A stretch of DNA of 64,000 bases from Bradyrhizobium sp. JYMT SZCCT0180 (GTDB lineage Bacteria; Pseudomonadota; Alphaproteobacteria; Rhizobiales; Xanthobacteraceae). The stretch is taken from contig NZ_JAFCLZ010000028.1 in the NCBI RefSeq assembly GCF_018130165.1, positions 43,169-107,168 of the forward strand, written 5' to 3'. How positions within the stretch are numbered: the first letter of the stretch is position 1; every line of letters begins with the position of its first letter. A model generated the notes under the pieces. The model had not been told where the DNA came from. It ran no database searches and was given only the letters and a program-made list of their open reading frames with translations. Shown in pieces: positions 31,423-38,888 of this stretch. The translations under genes were made by a program, and so were the position numbers.

Positions 31423-32733
31423 ATGCCGGGGCATAAGGTTGCGCGCCTGTTTGTCGGGCTGTCCGCCGCGGTGGCGGTGCTGGGGATGGCGGTTGCCGCC
31501 GAGGCCCAGGAGAAGAAAATCAAGATCGGCGTGATCTACGACCTGACCGGCCCGCTCGCCGGCGGCGGTTCCGAGCTGCAATACACCGGCGCCAAGATCA
31601 TGCTCGACCATTTCAGCAAGACCGGCGTCGAAGGCTACAAGATCGAGGCGGTCTACGCCGACGCGCAGAGCAAGCCCGATGTCGCCATCAACGAGGCGAT
31701 CCGCCTCGTCGAACAGGAAAAGGTCGACATGCTGCTCGGCTTCTTCTCGTCGGCGCAGTGCGTGCCGGTGGCCGCCCGCGTCGAGCAACTGAAGAAGTTC
31801 ATGTGGATCACCACCTGCATCTCCTCGGCGGTGCTCGCCGACAAGAATTTCAAATATATCTTCCGTCCGCAGGCCAGCGGCGATCAGTTCGGCCTGATGA
31901 CGATGGATTTCATCGCCCAGAATTCCAAGGAAAAGTTCGGCAAGGAGCCGAAGGACCTGCGGGTTGCGATCATCCATGAGGATGGCGCGTATGGCGTCGA
32001 CGTTTCGAAGGGTAACGAGGCGGGCGCCAAGAAGGCCGGCTTCAACGTCGTCCTGAAGGAGGGCTATTCCGCCACCGCGCCGGATCTGTCCGCGCTCGTC
32101 ACCAAGCTGAAGCGCGGGCGGCCCGACGTGGTCTTCCACACCGGCTACAACCCGGACATCACACTGCTGCTGCGCCAGGCGCGCGAGCAGGGCCTGAAGT
32201 TCGGCGCGCTGGTTGGCCATGGCGCGGGCTATGGCGTGTATGAGAAGCTGAAGGAAGGGCTCGGCGGCGACGTCAACTACGTCTTCAATACCGACCCGAT
32301 CTCGATCTGGCTCGCCAACCAGAAGTCGATGGATCCGAAGCTGCCGCCGATGATCAAGATGGTGGGTGAGGAGTTCGACAAGGCCAAGCCCGGCGTCGCC
32401 ATCCGCTCGGCCCATGTCGGCATGGCCGCGTCCAACACCTACGTCTTCATGACCGAGGTGCTGCCGCGCGCGATCAAGAAATATGGCGGCGTCGATCCCG
32501 AGGCGTTGCGCAAGGCCTCGCTCGAAGTCGATTTGCCGGAAGGCGGCACCATGCTCGGCTTCGGCGTCAAGTTCTACGGCGAAGGCCAGCAGATGGCCGG
32601 CCAGAACGAGCGCTCGTTCCCGGTGGTGATCCAGTATGTCGACGATAAATCGTATGTGGTGTGGCCGAAGAGCCAGGCGCAACGCGAGGCCGTGTTGCCC
32701 CTGCCGAAGGGCACCACCTTCAGCAGCCAGTAG
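31423..32733 (+). CDS. Branched-chain-type ABC substrate-binding protein (LivJ/LivK family)
   Basis: This 436-residue periplasmic binding protein has a signal peptide (ARLFVGLSAAVAVLGMAVAA, cut before EAQEKKIKIG) and the typical type-I fold opening KIGVIYDLTGPLAGGG, then YAAQSK-like region YADAQSKPDVAINEAIRLVE. I chose ATG 31423 because GGGAGGATTTG precedes it and it starts the signal peptide. It is the first gene of the Liv operon. Such proteins bind branched-chain amino acids, amides or aromatic acids, so the ligand is not certain. Confidence 0.93.
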   Translation: MPGHKVARLFVGLSAAVAVLGMAVAAEAQEKKIKIGVIYDLTGPLAGGGSELQYTGAKIMLDHFSKTGVEGYKIEAVYADAQSKPDVAINEAIRLVEQEKVDMLLGFFSSAQCVPVAARVEQLKKFMWITTCISSAVLADKNFKYIFRPQASGDQFGLMTMDFIAQNSKEKFGKEPKDLRVAIIHEDGAYGVDVSKGNEAGAKKAGFNVVLKEGYSATAPDLSALVTKLKRGRPDVVFHTGYNPDITLLLRQAREQGLKFGALVGHGAGYGVYEKLKEGLGGDVNYVFNTDPISIWLANQKSMDPKLPPMIKMVGEEFDKAKPGVAIRSAHVGMAASNTYVFMTEVLPRAIKKYGGVDPEALRKASLEVDLPEGGTMLGFGVKFYGEGQQMAGQNERSFPVVIQYVDDKSYVVWPKSQAQREAVLPLPKGTTFSSQ

Positions 32734-32751
32734 GTTAGCGGAGTATCTGGG

Positions 32752-33519
32752 GTGCTGACGGTGAACGGGTTGGTGAAGCGCTTCGGCGGCTTCACCGCGG
32801 TCAACAACGTGTCGTTCCGGGTCGAACAGGGCGAGATTCTCGGCCTGATCGGGCCGAACGGCTCCGGCAAGAGCACGATCTTCAACATGCTGTCGGGCAC
32901 GCTGGTCCCGACCGCCGGCTCGATTCTGTTCGACGGCGCGGAGATCGCGGGCGTCGCGCCGCATCGCATCATCAACCGCGGCATCGGCCGTACCTTCCAG
33001 ATCCCGCGGCCGTTTCACCGGCTCAGCATCTTCGAAAACGTGGCACTAGCCGGTTACTACGGCCAGGGCAGCCACAGTCGCGCCAAGGCCAATGAGGCCG
33101 CCGAAAAGGCGCTTCACATGGTCGGCCTGACCACCGATCGCCATGCCACCGTGGACGGCCTCGGAGCCGCCGGCCTGAAGAAGCTTGAACTTGCGAAAGC
33201 GCTGGCGACCGGGCCGAAACTTCTGCTCGCCGACGAAAGCCTCGGCGGCCTCGACGAAAAAGAGATGGATGCTGCGGCGGACATGCTGCGCAAGATCCGC
33301 GACGAACTCGGCATCACCATCATCTGGGTCGAGCACATCATGGGCGTGCTGATGCGGGTGGTCGATCGCGTCATGGTGCTCGATCATGGCGAAAAGATTT
33401 CCGAAGGCCTGCCGAGTGCGGTGTCGAGCGACCCCCGGGTGATCGAGGTCTATCTCGGCACCGATGCGGATTCGACTCTAGCCGCGGCCGGGGAAGCGCG
33501 CCGGCGGGCAGGGGACTAG
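32752..33519 (+). CDS. livG: Branched-chain ABC importer ATPase (LivG type)
   Basis: This 255-residue ATPase has Walker A GPNGSGKST, the LivG-type Q-loop IGRTFQIPRPF, Walker B KLLLADESLGGLD and the switch IIWVEHIM. The signature loop reads GLGAAGLKKLELAKAL rather than the usual LSGGQ or LPYGQQ, and the Walker B ends DES instead of DEP. The rest of the fold is intact, so it is probably a divergent but active subgroup. GTG 32752 start, 18 bases after the binding-protein stop. Confidence 0.9.
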   Translation: MLTVNGLVKRFGGFTAVNNVSFRVEQGEILGLIGPNGSGKSTIFNMLSGTLVPTAGSILFDGAEIAGVAPHRIINRGIGRTFQIPRPFHRLSIFENVALAGYYGQGSHSRAKANEAAEKALHMVGLTTDRHATVDGLGAAGLKKLELAKALATGPKLLLADESLGGLDEKEMDAAADMLRKIRDELGITIIWVEHIMGVLMRVVDRVMVLDHGEKISEGLPSAVSSDPRVIEVYLGTDADSTLAAAGEARRRAGD

Positions 33520-33521
33520 GT

Positions 33522-34226
33522 ATGCTCGAATTGAAATCGGTCGATGCGGGTTACGGCACTTTCCAGGCGTTGTTCGGCGTCAGCCTCGACGTCAAGGCGG
33601 GGGAGGCGGTCGGCGTGATCGGCCCCAACGGCGCCGGCAAGACTACGCTGATGCGGGTGATCTCCGGCCTGATCCGGCCCACCAGAGGCTCGATCTCGAT
33701 GGAGGGCACCGACGTGCTGGCGACCCCGGCGCATCGCATCGTCAGCCTCGGCATCGCCCACGTGCCGGAAAACCGCCGGCTGTTTCCGCGGCTCACGGTC
33801 GACGACAATCTGAAGATGGGCGCCTACATGGAAGGCGCCCGCGCCAAATATGCCGAGCGGCTGGAATTCGTGTTCGATTTGTTTCCGCGCATGAAGGAAC
33901 GTCGCAGCCAGATGGCCGGCACCATGTCGGGTGGCGAACAGCAGATGTGCGCGATCGGCCGCGCGCTGATGTCAAACCCGAAACTGCTGCTGCTCGACGA
34001 GCCGTCGGCGGGTCTGGCGCCGGTCGTGGTTCAACAGGTGTTCGAACTGGTGAAGCGGATCCGCGCCAGCGGGCTGACGGTGCTGATCGTCGAACAGAAC
34101 GTGCAGCAGGTGCTCAAGGTGGTCGACCGCGCCTATCTGCTCGAGGCCGGCAGCATCCGTGCGTCGGGCACGTCGGCGGAGATGATGAACAACGACACCA
34201 TCAAGCAGGCGTATTTGGGGGTATGA
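33522..34226 (+). CDS. livF: Branched-chain ABC importer ATPase (LivF type)
   Basis: This 234-residue ATPase is the second nucleotide-binding subunit. It has Walker A GPNGAGKTT, signature MSGGEQQMCAIGRALM and Walker B KLLLLDEPSAGLAP, with VEQNV as the family switch. It has the typical LivF length and starts 2 bases after the livG stop, so translation is coupled. The next operon gene is 164 bases away because an intergenic repeat is inserted. Confidence 0.95.
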   Translation: MLELKSVDAGYGTFQALFGVSLDVKAGEAVGVIGPNGAGKTTLMRVISGLIRPTRGSISMEGTDVLATPAHRIVSLGIAHVPENRRLFPRLTVDDNLKMGAYMEGARAKYAERLEFVFDLFPRMKERRSQMAGTMSGGEQQMCAIGRALMSNPKLLLLDEPSAGLAPVVVQQVFELVKRIRASGLTVLIVEQNVQQVLKVVDRAYLLEAGSIRASGTSAEMMNNDTIKQAYLGV

Positions 34227-34251
34227 GCATGGCATGCAGCTCACAATCTCC

Positions 34252-34345
34252 CGTCATCCTGAGGTGCGCGCTCTTGCGCGCCTCGAAGGATGAGTGCCCG
34301 TGGCCCATCCTTCGAGGCTCGCTGCGCTCGCACCTCAGGATGACG
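34252..34345. repeat. Palindromic intergenic repeat inside the Liv operon
   Basis: This 94 bp element has perfect 17-base ends, CGTCATCCTGAGGTGCG and CGCACCTCAGGATGACG, and inner hairpins such as CTCGAAGGATGAG/CATCCTTCGAG. It lies between livF and livH. It could fold into a large structure in the operon mRNA and alter expression of the distal genes. This form is common in Bradyrhizobium-like genomes. Confidence 0.85.
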
Positions 34346-34390
34346 CCTGCGCCAAATCAACCAAATATCACCGCGGTCTAGGACAAGCCG

Positions 34391-35272
34391 ATGCAGGGAT
34401 TTCTGGACATCTTCGACATCTATCTGCTGGAGGCCGTGGTCAACGGCATCCTGCTCGGCGGGGTGCTGGCGCTCTTGGCGCTCGGGCTCAATTTGATCTT
34501 CGGCGTCATCGACGTGACCTGGATCTGCTATGCCGAGCTGGTCATGATCGGCATGTACGGCATGTACTACCTGGTCCAGTTCTACGGCCTGCCGTACTGG
34601 GCGGCGGCGCCGCTGACCATCCTGCTGGTCGCGCTGCTGGGAGCGGCATTGCACTACATCGTGATCGCGCCGCTGCTCACCGCGCCGCCGATCAACCAGC
34701 TGCTCGCCACCGGTGGCGTGCTGTTCATCCTGCAGAGCTTTGCCACCGTCGCTTTCGGCATCGACTTCCGCAATCTCGGCATCCGCCTGCCGGTACTGGC
34801 GCTCGGCGAGATGCACTTCAGCTATTCGCGGCTGTTGTCGTTTGCCGCGGCCCTGATCGGCATGGTCAGTGTCTATTTCTTCATGACCCGCACCTATACC
34901 GGCACCGCGATCCGCGCCATCTCGCAGGACCGCCAGATCATGTCGCTGATGGGCGTCGACACCAAGCGCATCTACCTCGTCACCTCGGCGCTGGGCGGCG
35001 CGCTCGCCGGCCTGGCCGCCTGTCTCCTCGTGCTGCAATACGACGTGCATCCCTTTGTCGGCCTGTCGTTCGGGCCGATCACCTTCCTGATCTGCGTGCT
35101 CGGCGGGCTCGGCAATTTCGTGGGCGGCTTCATCGCGGCGTTCGTGTTCGCCGAGATCATTTCGCTGGGCGGCCTGTTCTCCGACCTCGAATGGGGCTAC
35201 GTGCTCGCCTTCGCCTTCTTCATCGTCATGATGTTCATCCGGCCCGCCGGCCTTTTCGCGAGGCGCTCGTGA
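34391..35272 (+). CDS. livH: Branched-chain ABC importer permease (LivH type)
   Basis: This 293-residue integral membrane protein has about eight segments and the LivH family traits: LLEAVVNGILLGGVLALLAL at the start, the coupling-loop region TAIRAISQDRQIMSLMGVD, and GGLGNFVGGFIAAFVFAEI near the end. It forms the pore with LivM. ATG 34391 follows the repeat after 45 bases. The stop overlaps the livM start by 4 bases. Confidence 0.95.
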   Translation: MQGFLDIFDIYLLEAVVNGILLGGVLALLALGLNLIFGVIDVTWICYAELVMIGMYGMYYLVQFYGLPYWAAAPLTILLVALLGAALHYIVIAPLLTAPPINQLLATGGVLFILQSFATVAFGIDFRNLGIRLPVLALGEMHFSYSRLLSFAAALIGMVSVYFFMTRTYTGTAIRAISQDRQIMSLMGVDTKRIYLVTSALGGALAGLAACLLVLQYDVHPFVGLSFGPITFLICVLGGLGNFVGGFIAAFVFAEIISLGGLFSDLEWGYVLAFAFFIVMMFIRPAGLFARRS

Positions 35273-36249
35273 ACGCACGAACCATTGCCTGGGCCGTTGG
35301 ATTGGCGGCGCTGATCGCGCTGCCCTTCGTCTATCGCGACCCTTATCATCTGCACATCCTGGTGCTGATCCTGATCTGGTCGTTCGCCTACACCTCGTGG
35401 TCGATCATGGGCCGTTTCGGCCTGGTGTCGCTCGGCCATGGCGGCTTCATGGGCGTCGGCGCCTATGTCACGGCGCTGCTCTGGAACCATCTCGGCGTCT
35501 CGCCGTGGATCGGCATTCCGCTCAGCATGGTGGCGGCGGGCGTGCTCGCGGTCATCGTCGCCTATCCCTGCTTCCGCTTCCGCATCACCGGGCATTATTT
35601 CGTGCTGGTGACGCTGGCGCTGTCCGGCATCGTGCTGCAGGTCATCACCGCGACGCGCGACTACACCGGTGGCTCGCTCGGCTACACGCCGAACCGCACC
35701 AAGGGCAGCCAGTTGCTGGCGCTGCAGTTCGACGACAAGACGACGTGGTATCTGATCGCGCTGTTCGTCTGGGTGGTCGGACTTCTGATCTGGCAATGGG
35801 TCGACCGCAGCATGAGCCGCTACGCCATGGAGGCGATCTCGGACGACGAGGACGCGGCGGCCGCCGCGGGTGTCAACGTCACCTTCGAAAAGCTCAAGAT
35901 CACCATCATCAGTGCGCTGATGACGGCGCTGGCGGGCGCGCTGTACTGCCAGTACCAGATGTTCATCTCGCCCGACACGGTCAGCGGCATTGCGGTGTCG
36001 CTGCAGATGGTGTTCGCCGTCATCGTCGGCGGCGTCTACGTGTCGTTCGGGCCGACGGTCGGCGCCATCATTACGATCCTGCTTGCCGAATTTCTGCGCA
36101 TCTGGTTCGGGACCAAGGCGGTGGGCTGGGACAATCTGGTCTACGGCGTGCTGCTGGTGCTGTTCATCATATTCCTTCCCAAGGGCATTCTTGGTAGCGT
36201 CATGGATCGGTTCAAGACGCAACCCAAGAAGAAGCCCGTAGCCTCATGA
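35269..36249 (+). CDS. livM: Branched-chain ABC importer permease (LivM type)
   Basis: This 326-residue membrane protein has about nine segments and LivM marks: FGLVSLGHGGFMGVGAYVTA in the second third and AISDDEDAAAAAGVNVTFEK, the coupling loop. GTG 35269 is the start; GTGA overlaps the livH stop. Its stop overlaps the polyphosphate-kinase start (ATGA at 36246-36249), which shows that the kinase is part of the same translation chain. Confidence 0.94.
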   Translation: MNARTIAWAVGLAALIALPFVYRDPYHLHILVLILIWSFAYTSWSIMGRFGLVSLGHGGFMGVGAYVTALLWNHLGVSPWIGIPLSMVAAGVLAVIVAYPCFRFRITGHYFVLVTLALSGIVLQVITATRDYTGGSLGYTPNRTKGSQLLALQFDDKTTWYLIALFVWVVGLLIWQWVDRSMSRYAMEAISDDEDAAAAAGVNVTFEKLKITIISALMTALAGALYCQYQMFISPDTVSGIAVSLQMVFAVIVGGVYVSFGPTVGAIITILLAEFLRIWFGTKAVGWDNLVYGVLLVLFIIFLPKGILGSVMDRFKTQPKKKPVAS

Positions 36250-37178
36250 GCAAGAAATCACAGCAGCCGCTTGGCGATACCCTAAAATCCTTTGTCGCCC
36301 CGTTTCGCGTTGACGGGACGGCCGAGTTTCACCTGAAATCGCACAAGACCAGCGAGAAGGGTGGTCTCGACAAGGACAAAGGCGAGAAGATCATCGAGGC
36401 CAACCGCAAGCGGCTGAACGATCTTCAGGAGAAGCTTTACGCGCAGGACAATTGGTCGATGCTTCTGGTGTTCCAGGGCATGGACGCCGCCGGCAAGGAC
36501 TCGGCGATCAAGAGCGTGTTCGACGGCATCAACCCGCAGGGCTGCGAGGTCACGTCGTTCAAGCAGCCATCGACCAAGGAGCTCGACCACGATTTTCTCT
36601 GGCGCAGCATGATAGCGCTGCCCGAGCGTGGCCGGATCGGCATCTTCAACCGCTCCTATTACGAGGAATGCCTTGTCGTGCGGGTGCACACCGAGATTCT
36701 CGGCAAGCAGAAGATTCCGAAAAAGCTGGTGACTGGGAATATCTGGCGCGAACGGTTCGAGGATATCTCGGCCATGGAGCGTTACCTCGCGCGCAACGGC
36801 ACCGTGATCCTGAAATTCTTCCTCAACATCTCCAGGGAAGAGCAGCGCGAGCGCTTTCTCGCCCGGCTGGACGAGCCCGCCAAGAACTGGAAATTCTCGC
36901 TGGCCGATATTGCCGAGCGCAAGCTGTGGGCAAAGTACCAGGCCGCCTATCAGGACATGATCCGTCACACGTCGGCGCGCCACGCGCCTTGGCATGTGGT
37001 GCCGGCCGACCACAAATGGTTCGCCCGCGTCGTGATCGGCTCGACCATCGTCAGCGCGCTCGACAGGCTGGATTTGCGTTTTCCCGAGGTCGACAAGGCC
37101 GACCGCAGCGAGTTCAAGCAGGTGCGTGAGGCGCTGCTGGCGGAAGAGAAGGGCGTGGGGAAGGTTGTGAAGAAGTAG
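36246..37178 (+). CDS. ppk2: Polyphosphate kinase 2 family protein
   Basis: This 310-residue protein belongs to the PPK2 family, which moves phosphate between polyphosphate and nucleotides. Walker A is at residues 78-86 (GMDAAGKDS) and Walker B/lid residues follow in RIGIFNRSYYEECLVVRVH, with the PPK2 tail region KWKFSLADIAERKLWAKY. It starts within the livM stop (ATGA). Its TAG stop lies inside the start of an intergenic repeat, so the repeat may have reset the C-terminus. The direction (nucleotide production or polyphosphate synthesis) and substrate class are not settled from sequence. Confidence 0.92.
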   Translation: MSKKSQQPLGDTLKSFVAPFRVDGTAEFHLKSHKTSEKGGLDKDKGEKIIEANRKRLNDLQEKLYAQDNWSMLLVFQGMDAAGKDSAIKSVFDGINPQGCEVTSFKQPSTKELDHDFLWRSMIALPERGRIGIFNRSYYEECLVVRVHTEILGKQKIPKKLVTGNIWRERFEDISAMERYLARNGTVILKFFLNISREEQRERFLARLDEPAKNWKFSLADIAERKLWAKYQAAYQDMIRHTSARHAPWHVVPADHKWFARVVIGSTIVSALDRLDLRFPEVDKADRSEFKQVREALLAEEKGVGKVVKK

Positions 37179-37264
37179 GATGGGCAAAGGCGCGTTTGCG
37201 CCGTGCCCACCATCTAACATTTCGCTTGGAATGGTGGGCACGCTTCCGCTTTGCCCACCCTACG
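37175..37264. repeat. Complete palindromic repeat (GTAGGATGGGCAAAG family)
   Basis: This 90 bp copy of the 16574 element has arms GTAGGATGGGCAAAG and CTTTGCCCACCCTAC (one mismatch). It begins inside the ppk2 stop codon, whose TAG is the TAG of GTAGG. It ends just before a convergent small gene. Confidence 0.85.
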
Positions 37265-37268
37265 GCGT

Positions 37269-37526
37269 TCAGTCCCGACCGCCCTCCAGGCCATACTCCC
37301 GGTAGATCGTCTCCGGGTCGGTTTGTGGGAACAACCGGCACTTCGCCTGGGCCAGATGCAGACCCTCGCTACCGGGGGCGCAGCCGGCAATCAGGAGTTT
37401 GCGAAGATCCTCCATATGGGGTCGCGGCTGAATCTTCTCCGGAAGCTGTTCGAGCGCGACCAGGGCCGTGGCGAGTGCCTGGGTCACCACCCACTCGTCA
37501 TGGCCCGTAACACCCTTCTTTGGCAT
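37269..37526 (-). CDS. Small hypothetical protein (85 aa)
   Basis: This 85-residue protein starts MPKKGVTGHDEWVVTQALAT and has a regular helical pattern (ALVALEQLPEKIQPRPHMEDL). It ends YREYGLEGGRD. Coding-like composition supports it, but no family is recognised. It lies between a repeat and an intergenic region and has no neighbours close enough for an operon. Confidence 0.55.
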   Translation of the reverse strand: MPKKGVTGHDEWVVTQALATALVALEQLPEKIQPRPHMEDLRKLLIAGCAPGSEGLHLAQAKCRLFPQTDPETIYREYGLEGGRD

Positions 37527-37635
37527 GAGACGGCCTCCTGTCGGATCGTACCCGGCAGCTTACGTCCATAAACTGGCTTTACGCAAAAGTTGAGGCAGCG
37601 GCTAACGCAACAAAGCACCTTTAGCAGTCACCCCG

Positions 37636-38085
37636 TCAGGTCCGATCGGGCTTGCCGCCTTCGACTTCATCGCTCTCGTCCTTGACGAGCGTCAGGAGGC
37701 GCAACGTCAGGAAGGTAAAGATGGCAACCGTGACGGCGACGTCATAACTGCCGAGCCCGACGGAAACGCCGATCGCGCCGGTCGCCCACAGGCTTGCCGC
37801 GGTCGCGGTGCCGTGAACGGAGTTGCCTTGTTTGAGAATGGCGCCGCCGCCGATGAAGCCGATGCCGGTAATCAGCCCTTCGATCACTTTCGCCATGCCG
37901 TCGGGGGAGTGCACGAGCAGGTTCTCGCTGGCTTGCACGAAGCCGCAACTGGCCAGGGCGACGAGCGGAAACGTCCTTAGGCCAGCGCTCCGTGCGCGCT
38001 TCTCGCGATCCCAGCCGATCGGCACCGCGAGCGCGAAGGCGGCGGCCAGCGCAATAAAGTGACTACCGATCTGAAACCTGTCCAA
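37636..38085 (-). CDS. MgtC/SapB-family membrane protein
   Basis: This 149-residue membrane protein shows the MgtC/SapB core: IGWDREKRARSAGLRTFPLVALA (first part GWDREKRARSAGLRT) followed by GLITGIGFIGGGAILKQGNSVHG and TAASLWATGAIGVSVGLGSY. MgtC proteins help in survival at low Mg2+ and in acidic or host conditions. About four membrane segments fit. The C-terminus is short and acidic and lacks the extra cytoplasmic ACT-like domain of longer MgtC members. Confidence 0.88.
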   Translation of the reverse strand: MDRFQIGSHFIALAAAFALAVPIGWDREKRARSAGLRTFPLVALASCGFVQASENLLVHSPDGMAKVIEGLITGIGFIGGGAILKQGNSVHGTATAASLWATGAIGVSVGLGSYDVAVTVAIFTFLTLRLLTLVKDESDEVEGGKPDRT

Positions 38086-38210
38086 ACGCGTGCCTCGTCC
38101 ATGAACCGATCACCGGTCATACAGTCGGCATCCACGCATCACCATGCGGCTTTAAGCGCTGCGGGATGGTGGAACAAATGCGACATCAGCGTAACGCGTA
38201 TCCGGCGCGC

Positions 38211-38342
38211 TCAACCCCGGTGCTGCGGTTGCGTGATCGCGGACGTTTGAATGTGCAGCTGCCGTACCGTTGTGAGCGTTGCAAACAGAACCGCAAAGCC
38301 AAAGGCAGCCAGCAAGGTCAGCAGGAAAAACCGCGGGCTCAT
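38211..38342 (-). CDS. Tiny membrane protein (43 aa)
   Basis: This 43-residue frame on the minus strand begins MSPRFFLLTLLAAFGFAVLF, a hydrophobic signal-anchor, and ends with a polar tail (IQTSAITQPQHRG). GGAG sits 6 bases before the ATG (38342), which supports translation. It has no recognised family. The larger overlapping frame of 92 residues lacks this pattern and was not chosen. Confidence 0.45.
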   Translation of the reverse strand: MSPRFFLLTLLAAFGFAVLFATLTTVRQLHIQTSAITQPQHRG

Positions 38343-38660
38343 GCGCCGCTCCATTTTTCAGATCGCCACCCGCGCAACAGATGGTTCTCCCTCCCTGGCT
38401 TTCAACCCGGAACAACGACGGGGAGGGCAAGAGGGGCGGAAGGCCGGCCGGCCGCCGCTCACGGCTGCGTGTCCGGGGGATGCTGACGGCAGGACGCCGT
38501 TTACCCTGCGGGGCTTTTGCCCCGTTAGGTCATCCTTCCTGACCATCTTTTGGCATTGCGGCCGGCCATATTTCTCGTCTAGAACGGCCTTGGAACGTGG
38601 TCCAGGCAACGAACTGTCAATGGTTTTGGCCAAGGATTTCGTCTCCTCAAGGGTCTGGCA
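38343..38660. other. 318-base interval upstream of the leuA leader, probably promoter region
   Basis: No convincing gene is seen. The hairpin CGGGGC-TTTT-GCCCCG occurs at about 38506-38525. TTGCGG...TAGAAC with an 18-base spacer occurs near 38557-38586 and could be the leader promoter, but this is weak evidence. The long minus-strand frame across this region and leuA is a shadow of leuA. Confidence 0.4.
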
Positions 38661-38789
38661 ATGCTGATTCGCAGCGAAAATGTTGGAGTTCAGGGTGGAT
38701 CGGCCTCGGCCGTTCGTGCTCCCGCGATTCCGGCTGCGTCCTTGCCCACCCTCCTTATTGGCGGGCTTCTGCTTCTTATCGGCCCCTGA
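38661..38789 (+). CDS. Leucine-rich leader peptide of leuA (42 aa)
   Basis: ATG 38661 to TGA 38787-38789 encodes 42 residues. The last 15 codons contain seven leucines and two isoleucines (SLPTLLIGGLLLLIGP), directly before the stop, as in amino-acid attenuator peptides. AAGGG lies at a suitable distance upstream. Stalling at these leucine codons when charged leucyl-tRNA is scarce would change which of the two downstream hairpins (38780-38795 or 38783-38825) forms. The 100 bases between this stop and the leuA start hold those alternatives. The peptide itself is probably not functional. Confidence 0.75.
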   Translation: MLIRSENVGVQGGSASAVRAPAIPAASLPTLLIGGLLLLIGP

Positions 38790-38825
38790 GGGCCGTCTGG
38801 GCGGTTGCGCCTGGGCACTCAGGGG
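38780..38825 (+). promoter_or_regulatory. leuA attenuator: mutually exclusive hairpins
   Basis: CGGCCC (38780-38785) pairs with GGGCCG (38790-38795) around CTGA. Competing with it, CCCCTGAG (38783-38790) pairs perfectly with CTCAGGGG (38818-38825). They share bases and cannot coexist. Further downstream GGGTT/AACCC (38823-38846) and GCGCC/GGCGC (38851-38867) may form. No T-run is visible, so the outcome may be on translation or through Rho rather than an intrinsic terminator. Confidence 0.65.
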
Positions 38826-38888
38826 TTGCGTGAGATCAAGGAACCCTTCAGCGCCCAAAAACGGCGCACCACCCAAAGGAAGTTGCAG

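Noticed and set aside
31375..33018. 547-codon minus-strand frame opposite the Liv binding protein
   Set aside because: The plus strand encodes a clear binding protein with signal peptide; the opposite frame has no domain signature.
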